Positions 18,661 through 30,560 of a DNA stretch of 64,000 bases are shown in pieces. A program made the translations under genes and the position numbers. Position 1 is the stretch's first letter. The number at the start of each line of letters is the position of its first letter. Below the pieces are notes generated by a model. It saw only the letters and a program-made list of their open reading frames with translations, did no database searches and had not been told where the DNA came from. The DNA comes from Bacteroidota bacterium (lineage in GTDB: Bacteria; Bacteroidota; Bacteroidia; AKYH767-A; OLB10), in NCBI GenBank assembly GCA_016722525.1, contig JADKJB010000032.1, forward strand, positions 186,001 to 250,000, read 5' to 3'.

Positions 18661-21600
18661 ATGAAGTTATTGAAATTCAGTAGATTACTATATTTGATGG
18701 CAATTGGTTTTGTTTTAATTGCAAACGGAGTTCAAAGCCAGCAGGCAAACTTTACAAATCTGGCTGTTAGTTCAGGTTGGAGCGATCTGGAAGGTTTTAC
18801 CTGGGATTCAACCGGGCAGCAGTATGTTTGGGAAAAAGCTGGAAAAGTTTGGGTAGTTGATACTAATGGTGTGAAAATAGCACTTCCATTAATAAATATT
18901 TCCAGCGAAGTGGGTGGTTGGCGCGATCATGGTTTGAATGGATTTGCTTTAGACCCAAATTTCAGAGTAAATGGTTATATCTATTTGTATTATACCGTTG
19001 ACAGGCATCATTTATTAAATTTTGGAACAGGTTCATACAATGCTGCCACCAATACTTATTTTCAGGCAACAATTGCAAGAGTAACCAGATATACTTGTGA
19101 TCCGGCTACCAATTTCACGACAATATTTCCCGGAAGTCGATTAGTTTTAGTTGGTGAGGATAAAAAAACCGGAATCCCTGTTTTACATGAATCACATAGT
19201 GGAGGATCACTCATTTTTGGAACCGATGGCAGTTTGTTTATTTCAACCGGAGATGGGGCCAGTTATAATTTCATTGATAGTGGAGGAGGGGCAACGTATT
19301 GGTCGCAGGCACTTTTGGACACGATTATAGTACCTAAAGAAAATGTCGGGTCATTCCGATCCCAAATGGTTGATTGTTTAAATGGTAAAATATTGCGCAT
19401 TGATCCCGCAACCGGAGACGGGCTGGAAACAAATCCTTTTTTCGATTCATCCAACCCCAGAGCTCCTAAATCGAGAGTATGGGCTTTAGGGTTACGTAAT
19501 CCATTTAGAGTAATTCTGCGCCCTGGAACTGGATTGACTGATATTACTGCCGGTCAACCCGGAACTTTATATATTGGGGATGTAGGTTGGGATACCTATG
19601 AAGATTTAAGTGTTAATGACAAACCCGGTCAAAATTTTGGTTGGCCGCTTTATGAGGGACTCACTCCTTTAACAGGTTACCAAAATACTAATACAACTAA
19701 TAAGGATGCACCGAATCCACTATTTGGTGCAGGTGGATGTACACAGCAGTTTTTTAAGTTTAATCAATTGTTGATTCAAGCTACACTGAATACAACTTCT
19801 TTATTCACAAATCCATGTGATATTGCTCAGGAAATTCCAAATTCTATTCCTAAGTTTATTCATGATCGGCCAATTATCGATTACAAGCATGGAGCAAATA
19901 AAACCAGAACCGGTATCTATAACGGGGCTAATGCAGCAGAAATTGACATTAGTGATCCCTTATCTCCTGTTCAGGGAAGTATGTTTGGTGGTAGCGCCGC
20001 TTTGGCCGGTGTTTGGTACAGCGATAATCGATTTCCGGTGGAATGGCAAAACACCTATTTTCATGCTGATTATGTTGGGCAATGGATTAGAAATATTGTT
20101 GTGGATAGTCTTAACGTACCTTCTGTATCCAGAGGTTTTTGGGATAATAATGGAGTTATAGTTTATATGGCTGTAAACCCTAGGAATGGTTGCATCGCAT
20201 ATGTTAATTATCCCAGTCAGATCAAACAAATATGTTACGGTGGTATTGTAAATAATCTGCCTACAGCATCACTTTCTGCCGATGTATATTTTGGAGCCGG
20301 ACCTCTAACAGTTAACTTTACAGGAAATCAGTCAACAGATCCCGAAAATCTTCCATTGGCATATTCCTGGAATTTTGGTGATGGCAATACATCCAGTCTT
20401 GAAAACCCGGTTCATATTTACAATCCGGGAACGGGTCAGCCCGTTTCTTATTATGCCAGTCTTACCGTAACAGATGACATAGGACAAATCAGTAAAGATT
20501 CTATGCTGATTTCAGTAAATAACACACCTCCTCAATTGCAGATAACCAGCTTCAATGATGGTGATTTGTATTCAATGAATGGATTTACCAACTTGCCACT
20601 CACGGCAAATGTCACTGACTTAGAACACCCCTCAGGCCAGTTGTTTTATGAATGGAGAACAATTCTGCATCATAATGCACACACACACATTGAAGAAATT
20701 GATACAAATAAAATTAGCATAACTACTATTTCACCTGTTGGATGCGAAGTAAACAATGTTTACTATTTTGAAATAGCTCTCACTGTGACAGACGCCGCAG
20801 GTTTATCAACTTCAGTAAGCGCTAATATCTATCCCTCTTGCTCACCACCAAACACAGCATTTTCAGTTTCTGATTCAACAATTTGCAAATCAACAACTGT
20901 TCAATTCAATGACCTTAGTACAAATTTTCCAATTCAATGGGAATGGGAATTCCAAGGAGGAACGCCGGCAACCAGTTCAAATTCCACCCCTTTGGTAACT
21001 TATAATAATGCAGGTGTTTTCGATGTCAAATTGATAACATCCAGCATTCAGGGATCCGACACCTTATTGTTAACTGATTTTATTCGGGTTTACACCTTGC
21101 CTAATGTAAACATAACGAGCTCCACTGGCCAAACTTCATTTTGTGCAGGGTCACCATTTTCCTTAATTGCAAATTCAACTTCAAATCTGGTTTCCTACAA
21201 TTGGACACGCAGCAACATTGCAACCGGCACAGGACAACCATCGCTTCCTCTTACGAAGGGTGGAAATTATCGTGTAAAAGTTACCGACGATCATGGGTGT
21301 ACCAAAGAAACCATTAAGTATGTAGTGGTCAAAAATCCACTTCCTGATGTTACACTTACTACTTCAGGACCATTAGTTTTTTGTCCTGGTGATAGTGTGG
21401 TTTTAGCCGTTAATCCTCAACCTGGAAATACTTATCAATGGAAAAAATATGCTAATAATATTGCCGGGGCTACCAATAGTAGTTTCACCGCAGTTGCTAC
21501 CGGAACCTATAAGGTAATTGTTACAAGCAGTAACAATTGTATCAGATCTTCGGTTACTAAATCGGTTTCAGCTATTTGTCCTGAATTTATGACTGATTTA

Positions 21601-21882
21601 TCTAAACAAATGGGAGTTAATGATATCAAAATATTTCCCAACCCTACCAATGACCATGCTGTACTTGATTTTATCAACGCTACTCCCGGTTTAGTTTCCC
21701 TTGATTTAACCGATGTTACAGGAAGAGTCTTGAAAATTATTGATAAGGAATGGTTCGAGGAAGGAAGCTTTGAGATATCAATTAATACTTCTGATTTGCC
21801 TGAAGGTATGTATCAAGTAAAACTTTATGACAATCTTACTATCAGAACTCAAAAACTAGTTGTTGTAAAAGCCTCAAAATAA
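18661..21882 (+). CDS. Glucose/sorbosone dehydrogenase-like T9SS cargo protein with PKD domains
   Basis: This is a 1073-residue secreted protein. A signal peptide (about 1-27) is followed by a beta-propeller of the glucose/sorbosone dehydrogenase (PQQ-dependent sugar dehydrogenase) family, about residues 30-530. The conserved active-site-type block is HSGGSLIFGTDGSLFISTGD (about 179), with VWALGLRNPFR and NFGWPLYEG. Next are a PKD domain (YSWNFGDGNTS), a second beta-domain (WRTILHHNAHTHIEEID), a further PKD-like domain (WEWEFQGGTP) and two Ig-like repeats. The last about 85 residues are a T9SS type A sorting domain (KIFPNPTNDHAVLDF to TQKLVVVK). It probably oxidises sugars at the cell surface or outside; PQQ use is inferred from the family. 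The next gene is a paralogue. Confidence 0.9.
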   Translation: MKLLKFSRLLYLMAIGFVLIANGVQSQQANFTNLAVSSGWSDLEGFTWDSTGQQYVWEKAGKVWVVDTNGVKIALPLINISSEVGGWRDHGLNGFALDPNFRVNGYIYLYYTVDRHHLLNFGTGSYNAATNTYFQATIARVTRYTCDPATNFTTIFPGSRLVLVGEDKKTGIPVLHESHSGGSLIFGTDGSLFISTGDGASYNFIDSGGGATYWSQALLDTIIVPKENVGSFRSQMVDCLNGKILRIDPATGDGLETNPFFDSSNPRAPKSRVWALGLRNPFRVILRPGTGLTDITAGQPGTLYIGDVGWDTYEDLSVNDKPGQNFGWPLYEGLTPLTGYQNTNTTNKDAPNPLFGAGGCTQQFFKFNQLLIQATLNTTSLFTNPCDIAQEIPNSIPKFIHDRPIIDYKHGANKTRTGIYNGANAAEIDISDPLSPVQGSMFGGSAALAGVWYSDNRFPVEWQNTYFHADYVGQWIRNIVVDSLNVPSVSRGFWDNNGVIVYMAVNPRNGCIAYVNYPSQIKQICYGGIVNNLPTASLSADVYFGAGPLTVNFTGNQSTDPENLPLAYSWNFGDGNTSSLENPVHIYNPGTGQPVSYYASLTVTDDIGQISKDSMLISVNNTPPQLQITSFNDGDLYSMNGFTNLPLTANVTDLEHPSGQLFYEWRTILHHNAHTHIEEIDTNKISITTISPVGCEVNNVYYFEIALTVTDAAGLSTSVSANIYPSCSPPNTAFSVSDSTICKSTTVQFNDLSTNFPIQWEWEFQGGTPATSSNSTPLVTYNNAGVFDVKLITSSIQGSDTLLLTDFIRVYTLPNVNITSSTGQTSFCAGSPFSLIANSTSNLVSYNWTRSNIATGTGQPSLPLTKGGNYRVKVTDDHGCTKETIKYVVVKNPLPDVTLTTSGPLVFCPGDSVVLAVNPQPGNTYQWKKYANNIAGATNSSFTAVATGTYKVIVTSSNNCIRSSVTKSVSAICPEFMTDLSKQMGVNDIKIFPNPTNDHAVLDFINATPGLVSLDLTDVTGRVLKIIDKEWFEEGSFEISINTSDLPEGMYQVKLYDNLTIRTQKLVVVKASK

Positions 21883-21925
21883 TTTAATTGAAAAAAATAA
21901 ACACCGGTGTTTCATATTTATAGCT

Positions 21926-21933
21926 TAATTTTG
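21926..21933 (+). promoter_or_regulatory. Candidate Bacteroidota -7 element (TAATTTTG)
   Basis: TAATTTTG matches TAnnTTTG and lies about 75 bp upstream of the TTG start of the second dehydrogenase-like gene. It suggests that the paralogue can be transcribed on its own. A motif match only. Confidence 0.35.
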
Positions 21934-22009
21934 CAACGTTTTCAAAGTAATTTGTGAAAATTAGCTTTGGAACATACGTGTAGTATTAATTTAGATTTTA
22001 TCAACTATT

Positions 22010-25000
22010 TTGAAGAGTATTAAATTCCTTTCTGTTGAATTTGGTTTTGCCCGTTCAATAGGTTCACCATTGATCTGTTTTATTTTTTGCTGTTTAGGAT
22101 TGCAACCGACTTTTTCTCAACAACCTAATTTTACCAATCAGGTTGTGAGCAGCGGTGGAGTGATGTTGAAGGTTTTCTGTGGGATTCTACAGGACAACAA
22201 TATGTTTGGGAAAAAGCTGGTAAAATTTGGGTAGTTGATACTAATGGTATTAAAATCCCCACTCCACTAGTAAATATTTCTGCTGAAGTTGGAAGCTGGC
22301 GCGACCATGGATTAAATGGCTGCGCCCTTGATCCTGATTTCAGAAACAATGGTTATATTTATTTGTATTATACGGTTGACAGACACCATTTACTCAATTT
22401 TGGAACCGGTGCTTATAATTCATCTACGAATACTTATTTTCAGGCAACAATTGCAAGGGTGACCAGGTACACTTGCAATTCATTAACTAATTTCACCACT
22501 TTGGTACCTGGAAGCCGCCTGGTACTTATTGGTGAAACAAAAAAAACGGGGATACCTGTTTTACACGAATCGCATAGTGGCGGTTCATTGATTTTTGGAA
22601 CTGATGGTAGTTTGTTGGTATCAACAGGAGATGGGGCAAGTTATAATTTCATTGATGGCGGAGGTGGAGCTACTTATTGGAGTCAGGCCATTAACGATTC
22701 AATTATTAGACCCGAAGAAAATGTGGGTTCATTCCGATCACAAATGGTTGATTGTTTGAATGGTAAAATATTGAGAATTGATCCGGCTACTGGAAATGGA
22801 CTGGAATCCAATCCTTATTTTTCTTCAACTGCACCAAGAGCTCCTCGTTCCCGTGTTTGGGCTTTAGGACTTAGAAATCCTTTCCGCATGACGTTACGTT
22901 CTGGCACTGGAGAGTCTGATATAACCGCCGGCAATCCGGGTACACTTTATATTGGTGATGTAGGCTGGGAAACTTGGGAAGACTTGAGCGCTAACTCTAA
23001 ACCAAAGCAAAATTTTGGATGGCCGCTCTATGAAGGCCTCACTCCACATATTGGATATCAAAATGCGGATATTCAAAATCCTGATGCTCCAAACCCTTTG
23101 TTTGGGACCGGTGGGTGTACGCAACCCTTTTTTAAGTTTGATGAATTGTTGAAACAAGCAACACTGGACCCCGATCCTTTTTTTGCAAATGCTTGTGATA
23201 CTTTGCAGGAAGTTCCGGATTCAATATTTTCTTTTATTCATACGCGACCGTTAGTTGATTGGCAGCATGGTTTTCAAGCTCGAACCGGTATCTTCAATGG
23301 TATTGATGCAGCTGAAATTAATATTAATGATCCTTTATCACCTCTTCAGGGATCTATGTTTGGCGGTTATGCTTCTATTGCAGGAGTGTGGTATGACGAT
23401 GATCGATTCCCAGTGCAATGGCAAAACACCTATTTTCATGCCGATTACGTTGGTCAATGGATTCGAAATTTTGTGGTTGATAGCTTAGATCAACCCACCC
23501 AGACTCAAGGGTTTTGGGACAATAACGGGGTAATCGTTTACATGACCCTCAATCGTAAAAATGGTTGTATCTCTTATGTCAATTATCCTAATGAAATAAA
23601 AGAAATTTGTTATGGAGGCATTGTAAACAATCGTCCTTCAGCAATTTTAATTGCTGATACCACCTATGGGGTTGGGCCATTAACAGTTCAGTTTGATGGA
23701 AGTCAATCAACCGATCCTGAAAATTTACCACTTACTTATTTATGGGACTTTGGTGATGGCAATAGTTCAACTTTACCAAATCCTGCTCATGTTTATAATC
23801 CTGGTACCAGCATTCCGGTTTCCTACTATGCGAAACTTACAGTGTTTGATGATATCGGTCAGTCTGATATGGATTCAATTTTAATTTCAATAAATAATAC
23901 TCCGCCGAATGTACAAATCACGAGTTTTAATGATGGAGATTTATATTCAATGAGTGGATTTACAAATTTACCTCTTGAGGCCCTTGTTACCGATGCAGAA
24001 CACAGTCAGGGAGAATTATTTTATCAATGGCGCACCATCCTGCATCATAATGTACACACACATTTGGAAGAAATAGATACTAATAAAATTACTACCACAG
24101 TTATTTCTCCTATTGGTTGTGAAGCCACAAGTACTTATTTTTTTCGTATATCCCTCACCGTTACTGATGCCGGGGGGTTATCCACAACAGTAAATTCAAA
24201 TTTATTTGCCGCTTGTGATCCTCCTGTTTCTCAGTTTTTGGTTTCTGATACGGTAATTTGTGAAGGTGAAAATATTCAGTTTACAGACTTAAGCACTAAT
24301 TTCCCTGTTCAATGGGAATGGGAATTTCCGGGAGGTACCCCGGCAGTCAGTTCCGATCCCAACCCTTCGGTAACTTATAACGCTGCAGGTGCATATGATG
24401 TAATACTTATCGCATCTAGTTTCAGAGGATCCGACACCCTGGTCTTGCAAAATCACATTCTTGTAGGTAGTCTTCCGGTTGTAACACTGGGGACTGATAC
24501 TTCATTTTGCAATGATGTCGTTTTAAACGCTGGAAATCAAGGAGCAACTTATTTATGGAATGATAACTCGGTATCACAAACTTTGAATGTAGTACAGAGT
24601 GGAGTTTACACAGTGACTGTCACTAATGGTTCAGGTTGTTCCAACACCGATAGCATTGCCATTAATATTTTCAGTTTACCGGTATTTAGTCTTGGGCCTG
24701 ATCAGGCTCTTTGTGATTCAACTAGTATACTCTCGGCAGGAATAACCGGAGTTTCATTTCTATGGAATACAGGTGATACTTCCCAATCAATAAATGTGAA
24801 TACAAGTAGTGATTATATTTTGACAGTTACCAGTCTTCAAGGATGTACTTTCACTGATTCTGTATATGTGCTGTTTTATCCGGATCCAATTTTAAATATT
24901 GGGGCGGATACAACTTTTTGTGGACAAAGTTTGCTTTTAGATGCAGGTGCAGGTTTTCAAAATTACCTTTGGCAGGATGGATCTACAGGATCACAGTATC

Positions 25001-26424
25001 TTGTTCTTCAAAGCGGAACTTATTCCATAGCTATTACAGATTCAAATAGTTGTTCTGAATCAGATTCAATTATTGTAATTGTAAATAACCCTCCGGTATT
25101 TAGCCTGGGTTCCGATACTACGCAATGCGGTGGCAGTGTTCAGTTGTTAGGGCCGGCAGGTTTTCCTTCTTATCTATGGCAAGATGGCTCAACAAATGCT
25201 CAACTTCTTGTTCAGCAGAGCGGCATCTATTCTTTAGTAGTAGTTGATTCTAACGTATGTACATCCTCTGATACAATAACTGTGGTTATAAATAATTTAC
25301 CGATTTTTACTTTGGGTAATGATTCCGTTCAATGTGGTGGAAGTATTCAATTGGTTGGCCCATCGGGTTTTCCTTCTTATCTTTGGCAAGATGGCTCAAC
25401 AAATGCTCAACTTCTTGTTCAGCAAAGCGGTATCTATTCATTAGTAGTAGCTGATTCTAACGGATGTTTATCTTCTGATTCAATAACTGTGGTTATAAAT
25501 AATTTACCTGTTTTTACCTTGGGTAATGATTCCGTTCAATGTGGTGGAAGTATTCAATTGGTTGGACCTTCAGGTTTTCCTTTTTATCTTTGGCAAGATG
25601 GGTCTAATTTGCAAAATCTAATTGTTCAACAATCGGGAACATATGTTTTAGGAGTTACAGATTCTAATAACTGTTCAACTGCCGATTCAATAATCATAAA
25701 CATAAATAGCCTTCCGGCTTTTGATCTGGGACAGGATGTTTCGATTTGTGATTCCATTTATGTTCTGAATTCAGGTTTGGTTGGATGGAGTTTCTTATGG
25801 AATAATGGATCAACTGCTGATTCATTGGTGATCAATTCCACCGGATTGTACTATTTGCAGGTAACGGATTCAAATCAGTGCACTTTCTCTGATAGTATTA
25901 ATGTTGCATTGCTCACTCCTGTTACTGCATCCTTTATTCCTGGCTTTAATGATACCTTATGCACAACGGATGCACCTTTCCTGCTCTCCGGTGGCCAACC
26001 AGCCGGTGGATTCTATTCTATTAATGGCGTGCTTACTACGGTGCTTTCTCCTTTGAATATTGGAGCTGGGTTAGTAGCTATTAATTATAATTATATTGCT
26101 CCAAACGGATGCTCCGATACTGCGACTTTTGAGCTCTTAATTCAGGTTTGTACCGGAATTCCTTTTGTTAAAAATGAACCTGCTATCCTGGTTTTTCCAA
26201 ATCCTGCAGATGACCAAATTCTCCTGAATTTCAGTGAGCAATTGTTAAGTAAAGCAGTAAAACTATTGTTTTATGATAGTATTGGAAAAATTGTTTTTGA
26301 AGATGAATTTATTGCGTCTAAAGATAAAACGTACTTTATTGGTAATTATCCGAATGGCATTTATTCCCTTCTTCTTCAGGCACCTGGAATTTCCGAAGGA
26401 ATCAAAATTATCATAGACAGGTAA
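22010..26424 (+). CDS. Second glucose/sorbosone dehydrogenase-like T9SS protein with seven Ig-like repeats, frameshifted
   Basis: This is a paralogue of the preceding gene. The N-terminus is closely similar over about 640 residues: signal peptide, dehydrogenase-family propeller with HSGGSLIFGTDGSLLVSTGD, PKD domain, WRTILHHNVHTHLEEID domain, and PKD-like WEWEFPGGTP. It then differs by carrying seven Ig-like repeats of about 69 residues (24472-25920, each with a YLWQDGS-type core), before a T9SS type A sorting domain (VFPNPADDQILLNFSEQ). The frame breaks near 22153: one T missing in ggt-ggagt; restoring it gives SSGWSDVEGFLWDSTG. The open parts are 22010-22234 and 22363-26424, and the joined protein is about 1471 residues. 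The start is a TTG. Confidence 0.87.
24472..25920 (+). repeat. Seven tandem Ig-like coding repeats (~207 bp), three nearly identical
   Basis: Seven repeats of 68-69 codons run in tandem in the second dehydrogenase-like gene. Repeats 4, 5 and 6 start at 25090, 25297 and 25504, exactly 207 bp apart, and are nearly identical in DNA over long stretches (for example GFPSYLWQDGSTNAQLLVQQ in repeats 4 and 5). Repeats 1-3 and 7 have diverged. This indicates recent unit duplication. Confidence 0.85.
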
Positions 26425-26581
26425 GTTCGTGGTTGGTTTTTAGCGCTGACTCATACTTTAAGCTTACAAATAGTATAGTTTGTGGTCTAAGTTATTCGCA
26501 TTTTGGCTGGGTGATTATATTCAAGATGAAAGTTTTACTTTAAATCCTTTCAGAAATTTTAGCTATTGCAGCTTGATTCTT

Positions 26582-26589
26582 TATCTTTG
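26582..26589 (+). promoter_or_regulatory. Candidate Bacteroidota -7 element (TATCTTTG)
   Basis: TATCTTTG is an exact TAnnTTTG match 30 bp upstream of the ATG at 26620 of the polytopic membrane protein. A motif match only. Confidence 0.4.
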
Positions 26590-26619
26590 GTTTCTATTTC
26601 TGAACCGACTGAGTCTTAG

Positions 26620-27990
26620 ATGTACACTTTCTCCCTGATAGATTATCTTTACGGACCTTTAGCTTTAATCCTAATTGTTGTTTCAGCTCGCTTGAAAAAA
26701 TATAGGAAAGTTGAAAAATTTCCCGAATACCAGTATTTCACCAAAGGACTTTATGTAAAGCTTTTTGGTGGGGTTTCTGTTTGTATAATTTATGCATTGT
26801 ATTACGGAGGAGGCGATACAATCATTTATTTTAATGACGCGTCTTGTATGATGCGATTATTGTTTTCCAACCCCTCCGGCTTTTTTGCTGTGATGACAGA
26901 TGGGTTGAGTATCAATAACTACTTTTATTTCAACGATCAAACGGGCTTTCCTGTGTATTTCAGAGACAGTGCTACATTTTATGTGGTTCGTATAGCAACA
27001 CCGTTTGTAATACTTGGTGCAGGCAGTTTTATCGTAGCAACTATGCTATTTGCCTATGCATCTTATGCCGGAATTTGGAAGTTGTATCAACTGTTTGTGA
27101 TGGAATTTCCTGCACTTAAAAAGGAAATGGCATTTGCTATCTTGTTTATTCCTTCTGTTTTTTTCTGGGGTTCAGGTATACTCAAAGACACAATTACTAT
27201 GAGTTGTATTGGTTACTATTCCTATTCCTTTTATATGATTTTTATTAAACGGCAAAAACTCTTTGGGAATATGTTGGCCATTTTTATAGCTTCTTACTTT
27301 ATTATAATGATTAAACCGTATATCATTTTTGCTTTGTTACCTGGATCAATAATATGGTTCGTCAATCGACAAATTGGAAGTATCCAAAATAGTATTATTA
27401 AATTCCTTTTTGGCCCATTTATGTTCTCATTAGCCATTGCAGGAGGTTATTTTCTTCTTATAAATCTTGGTGATCTTTTAGGCGGTTATGCAGTTGATAA
27501 AGTTTTGGAAAAGGCTGTTGTAACCTATACCGATCTTAAAGCTGATTATTATGCAGGAAACTCCTTTGATATTGGAGAATTTGAAGCTACCATTCCAAGC
27601 ATGCTTGCAAAAGCACCGGCAGCTATTAATGCTGCTTTGTTTAGACCTTATTTAACTGAAGCAAAAAATATTGTAATGGTTTTATCAGCTTTAGAAGGAA
27701 CCTTAATTCTATTACTAACGTTACGGATTTTAATCCGGTTGAGAATAATCGGTATTTTTCCAATTATTTTTAAGAATCATTTACTAAGCTTTTCCTTAAT
27801 TTTTAGCCTTTTCTTTGCCTTTTCTGTGGGTATCTCCACTTCCAATTTTGGCAGTTTGGTAAGATACAGAATACCGGTATTACCGTTTTTTGTGGCCTGT
27901 TTATTTATTATGGATTATTATTACAAAATCCGAAATGATGTCCAAAAACCAATTGAAGAAAATTTAAATTCTCAAAATGAAGATCCTTAA
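26620..27990 (+). CDS. Polytopic membrane protein, candidate polysaccharide polymerase/transferase
   Basis: This 456-residue integral membrane protein has about ten hydrophobic helices and a short polar C-terminal tail. I do not recognise a named family. Features such as FIPSVFFWGSGILKDTITM, the loop between about residues 300 and 345, and the late SNFGSLVRYRIPVLPFFVA resemble Wzy/EpsG-like proteins of polysaccharide clusters. The neighbours support this: an asparagine synthetase of the type found in such clusters and three glycosyltransferases follow. The polymerase role is inference from topology and context. It is convergent with the asparagine synthetase gene with a 1-bp gap. Confidence 0.7.
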   Translation: MYTFSLIDYLYGPLALILIVVSARLKKYRKVEKFPEYQYFTKGLYVKLFGGVSVCIIYALYYGGGDTIIYFNDASCMMRLLFSNPSGFFAVMTDGLSINNYFYFNDQTGFPVYFRDSATFYVVRIATPFVILGAGSFIVATMLFAYASYAGIWKLYQLFVMEFPALKKEMAFAILFIPSVFFWGSGILKDTITMSCIGYYSYSFYMIFIKRQKLFGNMLAIFIASYFIIMIKPYIIFALLPGSIIWFVNRQIGSIQNSIIKFLFGPFMFSLAIAGGYFLLINLGDLLGGYAVDKVLEKAVVTYTDLKADYYAGNSFDIGEFEATIPSMLAKAPAAINAALFRPYLTEAKNIVMVLSALEGTLILLLTLRILIRLRIIGIFPIIFKNHLLSFSLIFSLFFAFSVGISTSNFGSLVRYRIPVLPFFVACLFIMDYYYKIRNDVQKPIEENLNSQNEDP

Positions 27991-27991
27991 A

Positions 27992-29916
27992 TTATTGAGT
28001 GAGATGGTTTTTTGAAAACCACATGTGAAGTACAATTATCAACCAAATTCGGTTATATAAAAAGTCTGCACCACCATAAAAGTCATCTTTAAGTTTTTTG
28101 ACTTCCTCATATTTTAATGCACCATATTTTTTAATGGTTTCTTCCGATAAATATTCATCAATCAAATAGCTCAGAGAGGTTCTGAGCCATTTATTTAAAG
28201 GAATGGCAAATCCTTGCTTGGGTCTGTCGAAAAGATGCTTAGGAACATATTGGTACAAAACTTCTTTGAGAATATATTTATAAATGCCATGCCTGTATTT
28301 TAAATCCGGTGAAAGATTAAGAGCAAATTCAACCATCCTGTGATCCAGATAAGGTACTCGTGTTTCAATGGAGTACTTCATGCTTGCCCGATCAACTTTA
28401 GCTAATAAATCATCCTGAAGGTAGTTTTCAAGGTCAAATATTGCCTGAATTTCCATTGGATTAAGCTTTCTTTCCATTACACCGATATTTCCTGAATTAT
28501 TTCGCTCTTCAATTACTCTGAGAAATGAATTAAAAGGTTTGTCCGGTTCGGTGGCACTATTTGATAAGTATTCATCCGACAAGACATTTCTTACTTCACG
28601 TTCTGAAAATAAATATTGCTCCTGAGAAAAAATATGACTGGTGAGATTAGTGTCATTTTCGAAATCAAGTAATTTACTCACCCTTTGGTAACGTGATGAC
28701 ATCTTTTTGAAAACTGATGCTGCAGGTGATCGGAGTGTTTTAATTAAAGGGTTGCTCAGCAGATTGGCCCATTTGTAAGAGCCATACCCAAAAAATAGTT
28801 CATCGCCACCTTCTCCTGAAAGTGTTACAGTTACGTAGTCCTTGGCCAATTTAGAAACCAGCATCGTTGGAATACAAGAAGAATCTGAAAAAGGTTCATC
28901 ATAAGTATCCGTAATGGAATCAATTAAGTTTAATGCATCCTTATAGGATACAATAAACTCGTGATGCGATGTACCCAGAAATTTAGCAACGGCTTTTGCA
29001 TATTCTGATTCATTGTGACTGTTCTCTTCAAATCCAATCGAAAAAGTATTCACCTTAACACTGGATAACATAACAGCCTGTGCTGTTATAAGGCTGGAAT
29101 CAATACCACCACTTAAAAATACTCCGAAAGGTACATCGCTCTTCAGTTGATATTGCACTGAACTTATTAATAAATCGCTCAGTTTTACTAGCGCCTGATC
29201 TTTATGAGTGATAACATTATTAGAAATTTTGGAAGTAATATTCCAATATTTTTTTATTTCAATTCCTTCACTATTCACTTTCATCCAGCTTCCACTGTTT
29301 AATTTAAAAATGTTTTTGTAAATGGAATGTGGAGCCGGGATATATCCCAGGTGGAGGAATTTACTGATTGCTGTATGATTGATGGTCAGATCTAGACTCT
29401 TTAGTTTTTTTAATGCCTTAATTTCTGAAGCAAAAGCGAAGTTTTTGCCATCCCAATAAAAATAGAGGGGCTTAATACCCATCCGGTCTCTGTAAATGTA
29501 AAGTTCTTTTTCTTGTATATCATAAATAGCAAAGGCGAACATGCCATTTAATTCTTGAACAAAATTGGTTCCATATTGTACGAAAGCCTCCAGAATTACT
29601 TCGTGTCACTGGAAGAACGCAAAACAGTTTTTTTTGCAACACCGCCGGTAATTCCAAGTTTAGCACCTATTTCAGTGTAGTTGTATACCTCCCCATTGTA
29701 AACAATTACATAACGTTTGTCTGCTGAGAACATGGGTTGAGAAGCCCTATCGGATAAATCGATAATGCTCAGTCTTCGATGGCCTAATCCACAGTTACCA
29801 TTAAAATAGTCTCCCTCCGAATCAGGGCCCCTGTACTTGATACTGTCCGTCATCTGTTTCAGTTGATCGCGATCGAAAATTCCATCTACAGAGTAAAAAC
29901 CGGCTATCCCACACAT
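27992..29916 (-). CDS. asnB: Asparagine synthetase (glutamine-hydrolysing), frameshifted
   Basis: This enzyme makes asparagine, or amidates a related carboxylate, from aspartate, ATP and glutamine. The glutaminase domain begins MCGIAGFYS with the nucleophile Cys2, and has IKYRGPDSEG, GHRRLSIIDL and IVYNGEVYNY. The synthetase domain has the ATP pyrophosphatase loop VFLSGGIDSSLI (about residue 270) and SGEGGDELFFGYG. The frame is broken at about 29601: one G is missing in acg-aagtaatt, and restoring it gives SSDTEVILEAFVQYGTNF. The joined protein has 641 residues, normal for the long form; the open parts are 29596-29916 and 27992-29542. In this context it may amidate a glycan component rather than serve amino-acid synthesis. 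Confidence 0.92.
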
Positions 29917-30560
29917 AGTAACTTCGTATTTTATTGTTTTTTATTATGTTTTCTTTTGGTTGGATCTGTTAAATTTTCTCCTAAAAAAAATGCCTTATTT
30001 CCAAATTTGGAAAAGAGTGTAATTAAATTGTAGGTACGAGCGCCTGAGTTCATTTGCTTGATAATCAATCAAAAAGCTGAAAATTTGTTGTATTCATACG
30101 ACCAAATTACGTATTTTTAGCCAATACCAATATTTAAAATTATTTTGCAGGAATAGAATAGCTGAAAAATGAACTATTGCTTCCCTGTATTTAGTTTTCC
30201 ACTAATAGTTCATGACGGTTTCAGCATCAAAACACCCCACAATATATTAGAGTTGAGTTATATTAATAAGAGCTGTTTGTATTTTGAATATTGTTTAAAA
30301 GGTATTTTCTCTTCGCGATTTAGCTTAACATATCCTTGGTCTCAGCACCAGCATTTGTTCAAATATTCTTTCGATTGCAGTATTTTCTTTCTTTCTTTTG
30401 CTTTTATTGCAACTATTATTGCAAATCAAATAAAAATAATTGCTGAAATTTTTATTATGCAATTTTTGATCTTTGAATTTTCTAAATCTTCAAACCTATT
30501 TTTCAAATATTTATTAAATGGTCACTTTGATAAAATCGTAATAGATGAAAGTTATATAGT
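29917..30560 (+). other. AT-rich intergenic region without a supported gene
   Basis: These 644 bp separate the divergent asparagine synthetase and glycosyltransferase genes. A 172-codon open frame (30169-30687) is present, but its Phe/Ile/Cys-rich composition, its 127-bp overlap with the real glycosyltransferase start and the lack of any recognisable motif make it unlikely to be a gene. The region should hold both promoters; I see no clear TAnnTTTG element for either. Confidence 0.6.
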
